From: Argentina anserina | Taxonomy: Eukaryota; Streptophyta; Magnoliopsida; Rosales; Rosaceae | Length of the DNA: 64,000 nucleotides | Direction of reading: 5' to 3' | NCBI RefSeq assembly: GCF_933775445.1 | Contig: NC_065878.1 | Location: 1,262,001 to 1,326,000, forward strand | In this document: positions 51,435-62,669 of the stretch, piece after piece | How positions within the stretch are numbered: the stretch's first letter is position 1 | How the letters are laid out: each line of letters begins with the position of its first letter | Program-made: the position numbers and the translations under genes | Notes under the pieces: model-generated | Databases searched by the model: none | What the model was told of the DNA's origin: nothing | The model's input: the letters and a program-made list of their open reading frames with translations, nothing else

Positions 51435-52479
51435 CACTACAACAATAACACTCTTTTCCGACCACGAATTTCTGACTAATGTCTTTTTTAGTTGGTAATA
51501 ATGGTATTCCCGACCATACACATTTCTTCGTCGGAAATACAATTTTGGGGTTGGATTTTATTTCCGACGAGTTGGCAATCCGTCGATAATATGGTTGGAA
51601 ATACATATATATGACCAGGTTTCTGTTTGGTCAAAAATTTATTGGAAAAAAGACAGTCATTTTTGATAATATTTTGTTAGGTTGGAAAGTCGTCAGGAAA
51701 AAAAATCTAATTAGCCTCTGTTCGGTCAGATAGTCGTTGAAAAACTACGTAGTTATTTCTTATGTGAATTATTTTTTTCATTTAACGAAAGATGGTCACA
51801 TGACATAATATAATCAATTAAAAAGTTTTATTTCAATAAACAAATAAAGTGCAAACTCTTTGCTCAAATTTGATATATGATAGGTTTTTTTTTGTAAAGG
51901 GGTTTGGAACCCAGTCTCATTGGGAGGCTCAACCCCACATTTTCTTTTTATTTATTATATTATAAAAATAATTGTAACGAGAGGGGACATGCATAATATA
52001 TTTTGTTCCGACCATAAATGTTTCTCCGTCGGAAATACAATTTTGTAATGAATATTATTTCCAACGGGCTACCAATCTGACATAATGTGGTCGAAAAATA
52101 TACATTTATAATAAAATATAGTTTCGTCAAAAAGACGTCGATAAATAATATGCATTTTCGATTAGATTATGTTGGTTAGATAGTTAGCGGAAATTAAAAT
52201 GCGTATTTATTTCGGGGTTCATTTATATATTATATATTGTTCTTATTTCATTGGAGGGGGAGGGGACATAATTGTAATTTATAAGTATCCAAAGTATATG
52301 TGTATACGATTTGTGAATTTTTTTTAAGTGTATATACATGTAATTTGCTATTTGTATTCATCATGTTAGTATTTATAGAGTTAAAAGCAGTTTACCGCCA
52401 CTAAAGCTCTTCATGGAGCCTAAAATCATGGAGCCTAAAATTGTGGAGCCTCTAACCCGCACTATTATGCACAACGTAA

Positions 52480-52538
<59 letters not shown>

Positions 52539-53481
52539 TTGTTGAAAACGTCTTCTTATGTATTCAATGTTCGAATATGGTCTGACCTCTATTACTCTTG
52601 ATATATTCTTTGCAGGAAAAGGAGAAAATGATAATGGAACCTCTATTGCACTTGGATTTTCTTTTGCTCATGAGAAACCTTGACCATAAGAAGAACTCAA
52701 CCGCCATGGATTTACATTTTGAAGTTCTGATGCTAATCTACGTTTGCATCTACCTCTACCCTTTCTCCATCAAAAATATTACTTTTGCTAATTTATTATC
52801 TTACTCGAATTTTTGATTGCTTGGTGTCCGCTATGTTTAAGACGATATGTACTTTTACTTGAATATTTGAATTTTTCCTTCTTTTAAATGCAGAACTTGA
52901 CACAAGGTGGGTTGGTTCTCTTTTGAGATGGAGTTATCTTAGTTTTAGAAGTGCAAAATTCATGGGGAAGAAAGGAGTGGATATACGAAAGAAACCAAGG
53001 GGCTCTGGAAGAAAGAAGCCAAGGGACTTTGGAATTTTGGGATATTATATGAAGTATTTGTTTAAATACGGTGAATGAATATTCCATACGTATACATAGA
53101 TAGATAAAATACAGTTTTGAAAAAAGAAACATAATTTAAATAACCATAAAATAAAATAAAGTTGAAAAAAGATTATTGAAAATATAAATTACGACAAAAG
53201 TGTGACCAAAACTAAATCGTTAGTAATAATATTATTTCAGACAAAATTCCAACGATGTTTTTTTGGTCGGAAAGAGGGGCATTACGACGGAGTTTCCGGC
53301 AATAACTTTAGTTGTAAATGACTATTATTTCCGACCAAAATGGTCGGAAAAAAACATTTGTGACCGGGGTAGTATCGACTGAGCCCGACCAAATTTATTT
53401 GGTCGAAAAGAGTATTACTGACAAAATTAGGGTTTTTTCCGACCATTTCCAGGGTCGCAAATCATGTTTTGTGTTGTAGTG
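51435..53481. mobile_element. Non-autonomous CACTA (En/Spm) transposon
   Basis: The 2047-bp element starts CACTACAACA and ends TGTTGTAGTG, a perfect 10-bp inverted repeat. It is flanked by the 3-bp duplication AAG (51432-51434, 53482-53484). Both ends carry subterminal copies of TTCCGACCA in both orientations, the usual transposase-binding pattern. No transposase is visible. A (CT)n run sits at about 52482-52535. It splits the viral capsid region. Confidence 0.92.
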
Positions 53482-53484
53482 AAG

Positions 53485-54040
53485 TCTCAACTAATTGGGG
53501 TTGCAAAGAGCAACATCAAAGGAGAAAGAAGGAAAAGAAGTTATACAAAAAATGTTTCAGAGGAAACAAAAGGAAGAATTGAAATTTCAAAAAAAGCTCA
53601 AATTATAAGAAAGAGAAGTATAATCCCAAAATGAGATTTTTCAAGAAGAAAAAATCAACTCCTTAAGAATCTGAAAAGAAGAAAACATACAGATGTTGGT
53701 TGTGCAAGGCCGAAGGACATTATGCTAACGAATGCCCGAAAAAAGAAAAGAGAACTTCGAAAGCCCTATTTGAAGAATATGAAGAGTGCATAGAGATGGC
53801 CAACATAAAAGGGTTTGAAGTAGTCTATTTAGAAGATGAAGACAACATGTATATCTATTCGGCTTGCTCAGAAGATAATTCTTTAGAAGAATATGAGTTA
53901 GAATCTGAGTTTGAGTCAAAAGAAGAAGACAATAACTCTAGAAATGTTTATTTCCTTCAGATCGAAAATTGGGAAAATGACACTGTAGAAGAAGTCTCTT
54001 CTTATGGTGTGAAGCCCAGGCTCATTTACCTGTGACTTTT
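53485..54040 (+). pseudogene. Caulimovirid capsid C-terminus with zinc knuckle
   Basis: Basic sequence precedes the CCHC knuckle CWLCKAEGHYANEC at 53694-53735. An acidic tail follows (to about 54034). Basic region plus knuckle is the capsid hallmark of caulimovirids. At least one stop interrupts it upstream of the knuckle. Confidence 0.75.
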
Positions 54041-56270
54041 GTTTCTGTTTTGAGATAGATGAGTTTCCTATATCTTGTGAAAAGCCAGGAAAAACTTATC
54101 ACAAAGAATATTTCATATATGAAGCAAGAAGGAAAACAAAGAATGGTTTGATAAATCAGCTGGTCGAACAAGAATATGAAGAATACTTCTATGAGATAGA
54201 AGAAAAGAAAGAAGCTATACGAACATAAATCCAAATAATCAAACTTGAGAAAATGAAGTTTGACAAAATCTCAAAGGAGGAAATAACTTTGGATAAAACT
54301 CCAGAAATGGTTTGGCCCCGGCTTTACAAAACAATATCAGAAGTTGCAGCAAAATCGGGGTGATCCTTATAAGCCAAAATGTGAAGAATTTTTACAATAC
54401 AAGCAGTATAGAATGCAAGAGAGCCGGACATCACTTCGTCCCCTTTCATAGTCTCTTTCTTCACGTCGAGCTACTTCGCCCTTTAGTACCATAGGTTCTG
54501 AAAGAAAGATGTGTGACTCCCCATTTACTAAGAGGCTGCCGTTTGTTCTCATTGATTCGACTCGAAAGACAAAGGAACTATTCTCATTCCGCTTCTTTAT
54601 CCACTTTTGCATCTGTCGTATTCGAGATCGAGGGAAGAAGTTCTAGTTGAAGAAGAATCTTTAGAGGAAGATAAAGATGAATCGATGAAGAAGTAAGGTT
54701 TATTCATGAGCATAATCTCAAGCATTTTGAGGCCAAGCTCGAGAAACAGAAAAAGCATACCCTTGGTGAGATCAAAGAAATGCTGAAGCAAAATATCGAC
54801 ATAAACCCATTAAAGTTTTGGGAAAAGGATTCAGTAGTGTGTGAATTGAAGCTCTATGACATGAATGTCATCTGTCATGTAAAAGCGATTCCTCAGTATA
54901 AGGAAGAAGATCAGAAGGAATTTAAAAAAGATATAGCAGATCTCTTAGAGAAGGCATTAATAAGGCCATCAAACAACCCTCAACATGCTCTTACTTTCTA
55001 TGTAAGAAACCATGCAGAACAAGTTCGTGCAAAGGCAAGAATGGTAATAGATTACAGAGATGTCAATAGAAAAACTATCAAAGATGGTTACCAAATCGTA
55101 CAAGCAAGAGTTTTGATTAATAGGCTCAAAGGAGCAAAAGTATTTTCAAAGTCTGGATTTTGACAAGTCAAAATGCATCCAGATAGTATCCCTCTTACTG
55201 CATTCGGAACTCCACAAGGACATTTTGAATGGTTAGTAATGTCATTTGGATTAAAATGGGCTCTATCAATCTTCCAAAGAAAGATGGATAACATTTTCAA
55301 ACGTGGCAAAATTTTGTGTTGTCTACATTGACGGCATATTAGTTTTCTCCAATAACAAAGAGGAACACATGAACCATTTGTATGAAATCACCAAGCTAAT
55401 CGTTCAACATGGAATCATTTTAGGAAAAAAGAAAGTCTTTTTGGTCCTAGATGATATTGACTTCTTGGTGAAAAACATCAAAGATTGGGTAATTATACTC
55501 CAAAATCATATCCTGGAAAAGATTTGTAAATTCCCAGATATAATTCCTGACGCCAAAAGTTTTCAGAGATTTCAGGTGTTATAAATTATGGCAGATATTT
55601 CCTTCCAAAAATTGCTGGATTAACAACAATATTGTCCCCCGAAACAAGTTCCAAGAAAACTTGGAAATTCACGGAAGGCGATGAAAAAATTGACAGGAAA
55701 ATTAAAGATTTGTGAAAAAATCTGCCTCCACCTCATCAACCTGAAGAAAATGATGAGATCATCCTCCAGACGGATGCAAGTGACAATTTATGGGCTGGTG
55801 TTGTTTTAGCTAGAACTTCAGGCACCAATGAAGAAAATATCTTGAAGTTTTGTAGCGGCAAGTTTAGCCCTGTAGAGCAATCCCACAGGGGAAAAGGAAA
55901 TTTTTGCAGTTAAAAAGACAATTGAAAATTCTCCCACTTTTTAGGAAAACCATTCACTGTGCGTACAGATTGCGCTAGAATCAAAAATTTCAAGAATTTT
56001 AAACTTGATAGAGCAACTGATAGTGGCAGATTAGCAAATTGGCAGTTATTTCTTAACCAATATGATTATAATGTGGAATTAATTGCAGAAAATAAGAATT
56101 ATCTCTTCAACGCTCTAACCATAGAATTTTTCAGTAGATGTGAAGAGGACGACAAAGGTCGAAATCCTAGAAGCATAAGGCAAGTACCCAAAGAAAAGAA
56201 CCTTTGGGAGAAATACAAGAGTGGAGATAAGATTGTGGGTCTCCTTCATGACGGACCAGGTTATTAGTTC
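54041..56270 (+). pseudogene. Caulimovirid protease, reverse transcriptase and RNase H
   Basis: The protease region (54041-54700) is frame-broken and its active site could not be read with certainty. RT starts at about 54780 and reads openly to a TGA at 55161. A frameshift lies near 55300. The catalytic box at 55324-55335 reads YIDG, so the second Asp of YIDD is Gly. RNase H shows LQTDASDNLWAG (about 55765) and a later part at 55959-56267. No integrase follows. Confidence 0.85.
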
Positions 56271-56273
56271 ATT

Positions 56274-56591
56274 ATGTCCTATGGAGATGCTAAATCAAGT
56301 CAATCGATTGACCATGTAAAGACAAAACTCTCTACTCGAGAAAACCAATCTGTAACCTCTGAAAAAGAGCTTGTCAAGAAGTTTTTGCTATGCCCTACGG
56401 GTACAACCATAATTGACCGGTCTCAGGGTAAAAGACCGGCTAGCCCATCTCAAACGGCAGACGGTAAAAGCAGATCAAGACCGTTAATGATTGTTGTTTT
56501 GCCAAAAAACAGAATTGCTCGTGATGGAGTCTTAACTGTGCATGGTTACCAATTAAACACCTTCCATGAATCGGTTTTTCATTATGGTAAG
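56274..56591 (+). pseudogene. Caulimovirid second ORF, 5' part
   Basis: An open stretch directly after the polyprotein (SYGDAKSSQSIDHVKTKLS ... FHESVFHYGK) is cut by the insertion at 56592. Florendoviruses have an ORF of unknown function here. Confidence 0.55.
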
Positions 56592-57632
56592 TGTTAGCCC
56601 CTTAGTGCCGAGTATGCTTGGGCACGGCATGAGCCTTGGGCCATGCCTGGGTAAGGCACGGACATGTGAAGTCTAAGCATGTGCAAGATCAAGCAAGGCT
56701 AGTCAGTGGCAGGCATATTAGCCTCGTTAGCAGACCAGTGCGGGAGTATTAGCCTCACCAGCATACGTGCAGGCAAATTAGCCTCTTTCAGGACCATCGC
56801 GAGAATATTAGCCTCACCAGCATACGTGCAAGTATATTAACCTCGTTAGCAGGACCAGCGCGGGGATATTAACCTCGCTAGCACTGACAACAAAGACTAG
56901 CATTGAGAGTAGGCAATGCATGGCACGGCGCGGACATCAGGATGGTAGCGCGCATGTGAAACAATGGCAAGCAAGCATAAGCAGCAAACAAGCAGGCATG
57001 CGTGCGCAGCGTGCATGCAAGTCGACGGTAGAGGCTGCAACACTTGGCATGCAGGGGCATGCATGACACATGCACGGCAGTTACCAAGCACTATCCAACT
57101 AGTAGGCGGTTACTACCCACTAAGCAAGTGGGGGAGTGTTTATCAAGCATGCACGGCAGTTACCAAGCATTATCCAACTAGTGGGCTGTTACTAGCAAAT
57201 GGGGAGCAGTTAGCAAGCATGATAAGGTAGCTACCAAGTAGTGGGAAGTTATCCATGCCTAATGGGTGGTTACTCATGCAAGGTGGTTACCAATGCTTGA
57301 AGATAGGACCAGCAGTTACTTGCAAGATAGTGGGGTGTCATGGAAGTTATTGTGATTGCTTGGGAAGCATGCAGGCTGCCACATAACCCTAGGGCGATTG
57401 GTGGTGTCAACCGCCATGCACAATTGTAGTGCAACAAAATATAAGCCAATGGGGTTGTCATTGGATGTTGGTGTTTTGTGAAAGCAAGACATACGAGAGT
57501 AGTGCAACTTAGGCATACGAGAGAACTAGGCAAATCGAGCATGTTCGATTTCTAAGGCTGAAAGTATCTTGTACTCTTTATTCCTTTAATAAAGTTAAAG
57601 GTTGGGGAAGGGTCCCCGTAAACATGAGTGTC

Positions 57633-57669
<37 letters not shown>

Positions 57670-57835
57670 GAATGTTTGAGTGTGTATGTTGCATGTTCCG
57701 TTGTAGCTCATAAACAATACAATCCGATGTGCAACTCTACACAAGTGTGTGAATGAAAAGGCTGGTTAGGTAGGAGAGGCTATCTAACGCCATCATAGGG
57801 TAAAAAGTTTAATACTAGACTAGAACCCTGTGACA
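56592..57835 (+). mobile_element. LTR-like insertion in the viral second ORF
   Basis: It begins TGTTAGCCCC and probably ends CCCTGTGACA (1244 bp). The flanks GTAAG and GCAGG differ by two transitions, so they may be a decayed 5-bp duplication. Inside are about three ~60-bp repeats with ATTAGCCTCACCAGCATACG (56725-56882), a poly(A)-type AATAAAG (about 57587) and (GT)n at about 57631-57668. The right border is uncertain. Confidence 0.5.
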
Positions 57836-58385
57836 GCAGGCCAGTAGCTTTTTATCAAAAAGCTTTGTAGGATAATAATTCTAGGCTCATAATAAATTCA
57901 CTTGAAGCTCTAACAAAAGAGTTTCACCAGAAGAATAAGCATCAGAATGTTGCTCCAACAAATGTAGCCAAGATAAAGTATCTTGAAGACCCAGAATGTA
58001 CTAGAATTCCCGTTCTAGAAAGAATCATAGTGGTTCAAATTTCATGATTGGAGTGGGAGTTATGAACCCCTACCACACATTTTTTGTGGTTTCAAGACCA
58101 TACACATGAAGATATGTTGTGAATGTTCAAAGTGAACATCCACAAGAACACAAAGTTTGGCTAGTAGAAAATGGTTTTGTTCATAATTTAGGGACAAAAA
58201 CTAATGAAGATCTAAAGGGATTGCCAACCATTATAGTCAATACCATCAAAAATGTAAGAATGACATATTGTGTTCTCAGACTCAAATTCAAATCTACATC
58301 TCCTGAGTGGATACATAAAAGAAATGGGGAAACAAAATATATTTCTCCATATCATTATGTGAGGATCATCCAAGGTAGATACTCA
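57836..58385 (+). pseudogene. Caulimovirid second ORF, 3' part
   Basis: Coding similarity resumes with LIINSLEALTKEFHQKNK (about 57890). It shifts frame near 58045-58110 and ends in 58119-58385 (NVQSEHPQEHKVWLVENGF). Function unknown. Confidence 0.55.
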
Positions 58386-58831
58386 TAACCTACATGTGCT
58401 AGATATAATGGACATCCCATTCCAGTATCCCATGGATGAAAGCGATGGCTTTGGAATACATCAGAAAGATCATTGAAGAATACCGAGAAACACACATATC
58501 TTGCCTCAGGAGAAATAATAATAGTTATTGTTTACGATCACCCTCATGTGGTAAGCAGTGATTTATTTTTATCTCTCAAAAGGAAAGAGATTGATTCCAC
58601 CATAAGACTTTGAAGATTTTTATGGAAGCTGATTTTTCATTTACAAAAAAAAAATTTAGCTTTTGAAAAAAAAATCTACTTTTGAAAAAGGTGTTGACAA
58701 GTTGTCATCTAGTGCAATAATAGAGCTGCTACTTTCCATCTTGTGGAACTGTTTACCTGTTAGTGGAAATTACTGAGCTATTTTTTACTATTTTTAGGTT
58801 GTGTTTCAAGTCCAGTTTGAGGTCCACTGCC

Positions 58832-58840
58832 TATATAAAG
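58832..58840 (+). promoter_or_regulatory. TATA box of the caulimovirid promoter
   Basis: TATATAAAG lies after the last viral ORF and is followed by GAAGCCTTCAGGAATGGGC, a plausible start region. This is where caulimovirids place the pregenomic RNA promoter. Activity is untested. Confidence 0.65.
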
Positions 58841-59149
58841 AGGTTGAAGCCTTCAGGAATGGGCATCGAAAAAAAAACAAGAGAAAAAATCCTTGCAACA
58901 TTCCTAAGAAGTTAGAGTCAGAATAGTGAAGTATAACAAATAGTGTTCTAATATAGTCTGAGTGTGACTGTGTGAGAGTACTTAATCTGCGTGAAGTATA
59001 TGTCTATTGTAATCATCTAATGTGGTGTGCTTTCCCTACAAGTGTGTATTGAGTATGTATTTATTGTTAATTGTGTGTAACTAAAAAGTCTTTAGTTGTT
59101 TACTTAAGAGTGAGGCTCTTGGTTTTGTATCTGTGATTATAGTTGTATA

Positions 59150-59155
59150 AATAAA
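59150..59155 (+). terminator. Poly(A) signal of the caulimovirid transcript
   Basis: AATAAA lies about 310 bp downstream of the TATA box, followed by CTCTTGTGTGTG. TATA and poly(A) signals close together would give the terminally redundant RNA typical of the family. Confidence 0.55.
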
Positions 59156-59389
59156 CTCTTGTGTGTGCCCATAACCTTCGTCGCAAAAATATGTTTTTTA
59201 ATTTTTTCTGGTATTAGTTGGAATTTTATCCTTTAGAAAACTGAAATTTTACCATACTAAGGTAGCAGTGATTCCACCAAACTAAAAACCGTTTAGACAA
59301 ATCGATAGGTTGTTTACATGGCATGTTGAAGGCTAGTCCTTAGGAGTGTAAGATTTCATTTTCTTTAGGATAGAGTAAGCAACAAGTAA

Positions 59390-59562
59390 AAAAATCAGAA
59401 GGGTATAAATGTATTTTTAACGGAGAGTTCACGATTTAGACAATCTTGATTAAATTTTGAAAGTTTAAGGGCGCACGTGATTAAAAACAAACGGGGATAC
59501 AACTGATTAAAGTCTCAAACCTCAAGGCAGTAAACTGAAAATAATTCTCTCTAATGTACTAG
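59390..59562. repeat. Right half of the diverged inverted repeat
   Basis: Reverse complement resembles about 47540-47740; see that entry. No clear target duplication was found outside the two halves. Confidence 0.5.
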
Positions 59563-60313
59563 GAACTTTGTTTTACTTGTGTTCTTTTTCATTTGGAATT
59601 TCAGTTGTTTCTCATGTTCTAATGTTTGTAATGGTACCCACACTTGATATCTCCATCTGTGAGTTGTCTCGAGGAAGAAATCAAATAAAAACAAAATTTA
59701 GGTTATCAAAAGAGGTGAAATTGCTCTGGTAAACACTGGATTTTCTGAAGGAATGAATGGAACTAACAGGCTTGTACCTTAACTCCATTTCCTCTTTTGA
59801 ATGTGGTATGATACCTCTATTTATTTTTATAAACTAAAGTGTTGTTTTCATCTTTTATAGGCTTGTTATATGCTTCTAGCGTAGCGGAAACATGGAATAC
59901 CGGCCTCGGTAACAAAATAAGAGGGAGATAACACAACAAGGGCAAGTAAAAAGAAAAGTTTGGCTACAGATAATTCCATGGCTCCACTCCAGATGAAAAG
60001 ACGAGGGCAAGTGTAAGTTTCAAAGAGCTCAAATCAATTTCAATTTTGCCCTATAACAAAAACATCCCACAAGCACAACAAAGTATCTGGGAGGTGGTTC
60101 TCTGCATGTTTACTGAGCAAATTGTTAGTCGCCCGTCTGAATGTTTTCAAGATGGACAAAAACTGCCTTACAAAAACTATGACTATGACTGACTACGCAT
60201 CGCCACGTTCGAGTAACATTGTTGCATCAGATCAATAGATTACATTTGGAATGTGACAAAGAATATGCTTTACCTGGCACTACAGATTGCCACTGAAGTA
60301 TAGAATTGATAGA
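59563..60313. other. Region downstream of the dihydrouridine synthase gene
   Basis: No gene is seen. It should contain the Dus 3' UTR on the minus strand. Confidence 0.5.
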
Positions 60314-62635
60314 CTATGCACACTGTAGCTCTTGTTCCCTTGATTCATATGGCTGAGGCAATAATGCATGAACGTTTGCAAAAAGGTCCTTACTACCCGG
60401 TGGTGGCGCTCCAATAGGTGCATCCAATACAAAATCTGGTATTGCTAAAAGTGTTTCCTCAAAGAATGATTTCATAGTCTGCAAGGTTTAACCAGTCATA
60501 AGAAATACGTGTCCTTGTAAGCTCATATATTAAGACAAGTACACGAAGATAATTTTTTCAACTACACATCAGTTTTAGTTCAAAGATGAAAAATAATACT
60601 ATACCGTGCAATGCATGAAAGCAGCATCAGCTTTGCGTTTCCAAAGGGTATTCCCAGGCTGAGCATAGAAAAGGCTAAGCAAAGGCTGCAACAGAACAAA
60701 AACGAGGTAATGCATCGCATAATGGAAACAAAATTTGGGACTTCAAAAGATTGTCTATTCTATGGTGTTCCACACAATGTCCAACCTCCATAAATATTTT
60801 GAGATATGTTCATGGTTGAACAAATCCACAGCCACGACCCTGGTGAGTAGGCTCTAATGTAAGGAAATAAGGGGCTTCAAAAGGACTAGTTAAATTGACT
60901 GTGCTATGGCGTTCAATACAATGCCCCAACTGCATAAATGTTACGTAATACTTTCATGGTCGAACGCATGAACAACCACAACCCCAGGGCAATTAGAATG
61001 AGTCTGACAGTACCATAGTACCAATAGAACTAACTAGCCTACAAAGTGGTTATTTTTGTATCAACATCTGTTGCATATAACCCCTTCCCTCATAAGAACC
61101 AAAGCAATATAGCCCACAGATGAGGGTGATATAATGTATTTGTGATGACCCGTGACAAGACCAAAGAAACCCATGTAACTGAAACAAAATGAAAATATGA
61201 GGATGACAGAAATTGAAACTCTGCAAGTAGCTAGTACTAACCTTTGCCACATCTCGAACATTGGGCTTTAGTCCATATTTTCCCAAAACAGTCTCTCCAT
61301 AAGCTTCAAACTCCTTCAATAACTACACATCAGAAAAAAAGAAAAAAAAGGTTAGGCGTGGGATAAATTTCAAACAGAAATAGAACACAGCCAACGCTCT
61401 TGTAGGAGAGTTTGCAACTGAACCTGACGTCGCGTTAGACCGCTGCTTGGTGCACCATAAACAGCAGTATCAACATGCCCCAAAGTATTCCATGGACTAT
61501 TGGAAATGTACAACAATTGTCAGCTCAATCTTCCTTTTGCATTGACTACAATAGAATATAGTTTTGCAACTCAGTGAGTTGGGGAAATTCAGTATGGTGC
61601 AATTAGTATAGCCCTATGTTGCACGGATACGGCAGGCAGAGGCGTGTCGCTGTGTCCGACACGTCCCGACACGCCGATACGACACGATACGCCTTTTCGC
61701 CGTATCGGACACGCCACGTGGCGTATCAGAAAAAGTTGACTTTTGGACACGTTGACCGACACGGCTCCGTCGTTTAAAACCTAAAAATCTCTCGCAGCCG
61801 TTCTGCTTCTCTTCTGGCTTTCTCCTTCCTTGCGACTCCTTTCTCCTTCTCCTTCCTTGCTGGCTTTCTCCTTGCAACTCCTTTCTCCCTCAGCCTCAGC
61901 CTCAGCCTCAGCCTCCTGCCTCCTGCCTCCTGCCTCCTGCTCCAGCCCCAGCAGCCCCAGCAGCAGCCCCCAGCCCCCTGCCCCCTGCCCCCTGCCCCCT
62001 GCCCCAGCCCCAGCCTCCTGCCTCCTGCCTCCTGCCTCCTGCCTCCTGCCTCCAGCTCCAGCTCCCAGCTCCCAGCTCCTGCCCCCTGCTCCCTGCCTCT
62101 GCCTCCCTCAGCCTCAGCCTCAGCCTCCAGCCTCCAGCTCCCAGCTCCCAGCCTCTGCCTCTGCCGACAGCTCTGCGTAAGGTAATACAATTTTTTTAAA
62201 AGTTTAGATTATTGAATGGGTGTTGAATTGTTGATTGTTGATTGTTGAACTGTTGATATGATTTTAATGGGTAGTGTTTGATAGCTCAATTGGGTACTAG
62301 GTAGTGTTTGATAGCTCAATTGGGTAGTGTACTAGTGTTTGATAGCTCAAGACGAAGTAATTGATAGATTTTACAACTTTATAATAGTATTGTTAATTTA
62401 TTTTATATATCAAAATTATATATAAATATTTTTTATTTGCCGGAGCCGTGTCGAAAGATGAGTTTTTGAGATTTGCCGTGTCACCGTGTCAGTGTCCGTG
62501 CAACATAGTTATAGCCTAATTGTTATTCTCCAGTGTCCGACTTTTGTTTTTTAGTTCTTTGCGATTCACCCAGAAGACATGCATTGGGTTGTGGATAAAG
62601 TACATATGAGGCAAGAAACTGTGAGCTAGACTAGT

Positions 62636-62669
<34 letters not shown>

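Larger units (their letters stand above)
47870..59180 (+). other. Endogenous caulimovirid (florendovirus-like), decayed and interrupted
   Basis: In order on the plus strand: a PBS-like site (48132), coiled-coil and movement-protein-like sequence, capsid region with zinc knuckle (53694), aspartic protease region, reverse transcriptase and RNase H (54780-56270), a second ORF (56274-58385), then a promoter with TATA (58832) and poly(A) signal (59150). This polyprotein-plus-second-ORF layout is known for florendoviruses of the Caulimoviridae. Three later insertions total about 4.9 kb, leaving roughly 6.4 kb of viral sequence. No reading frame is intact and the RT active site is mutated, so it is a fossil. 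Outer limits are approximate. A gypsy origin is unlikely because no integrase follows RNase H. Confidence 0.8.

Noticed and set aside
53700..54035. Stand-alone plant zinc-knuckle protein
   Set aside because: The flanking basic sequence and the downstream RT-RNase H make it part of the viral polyprotein.
61774..62190. 138-codon minus and 116-codon plus frames rich in Gly/Arg or Pro/Ser
   Set aside because: Produced by the minisatellite; no start context or domain.
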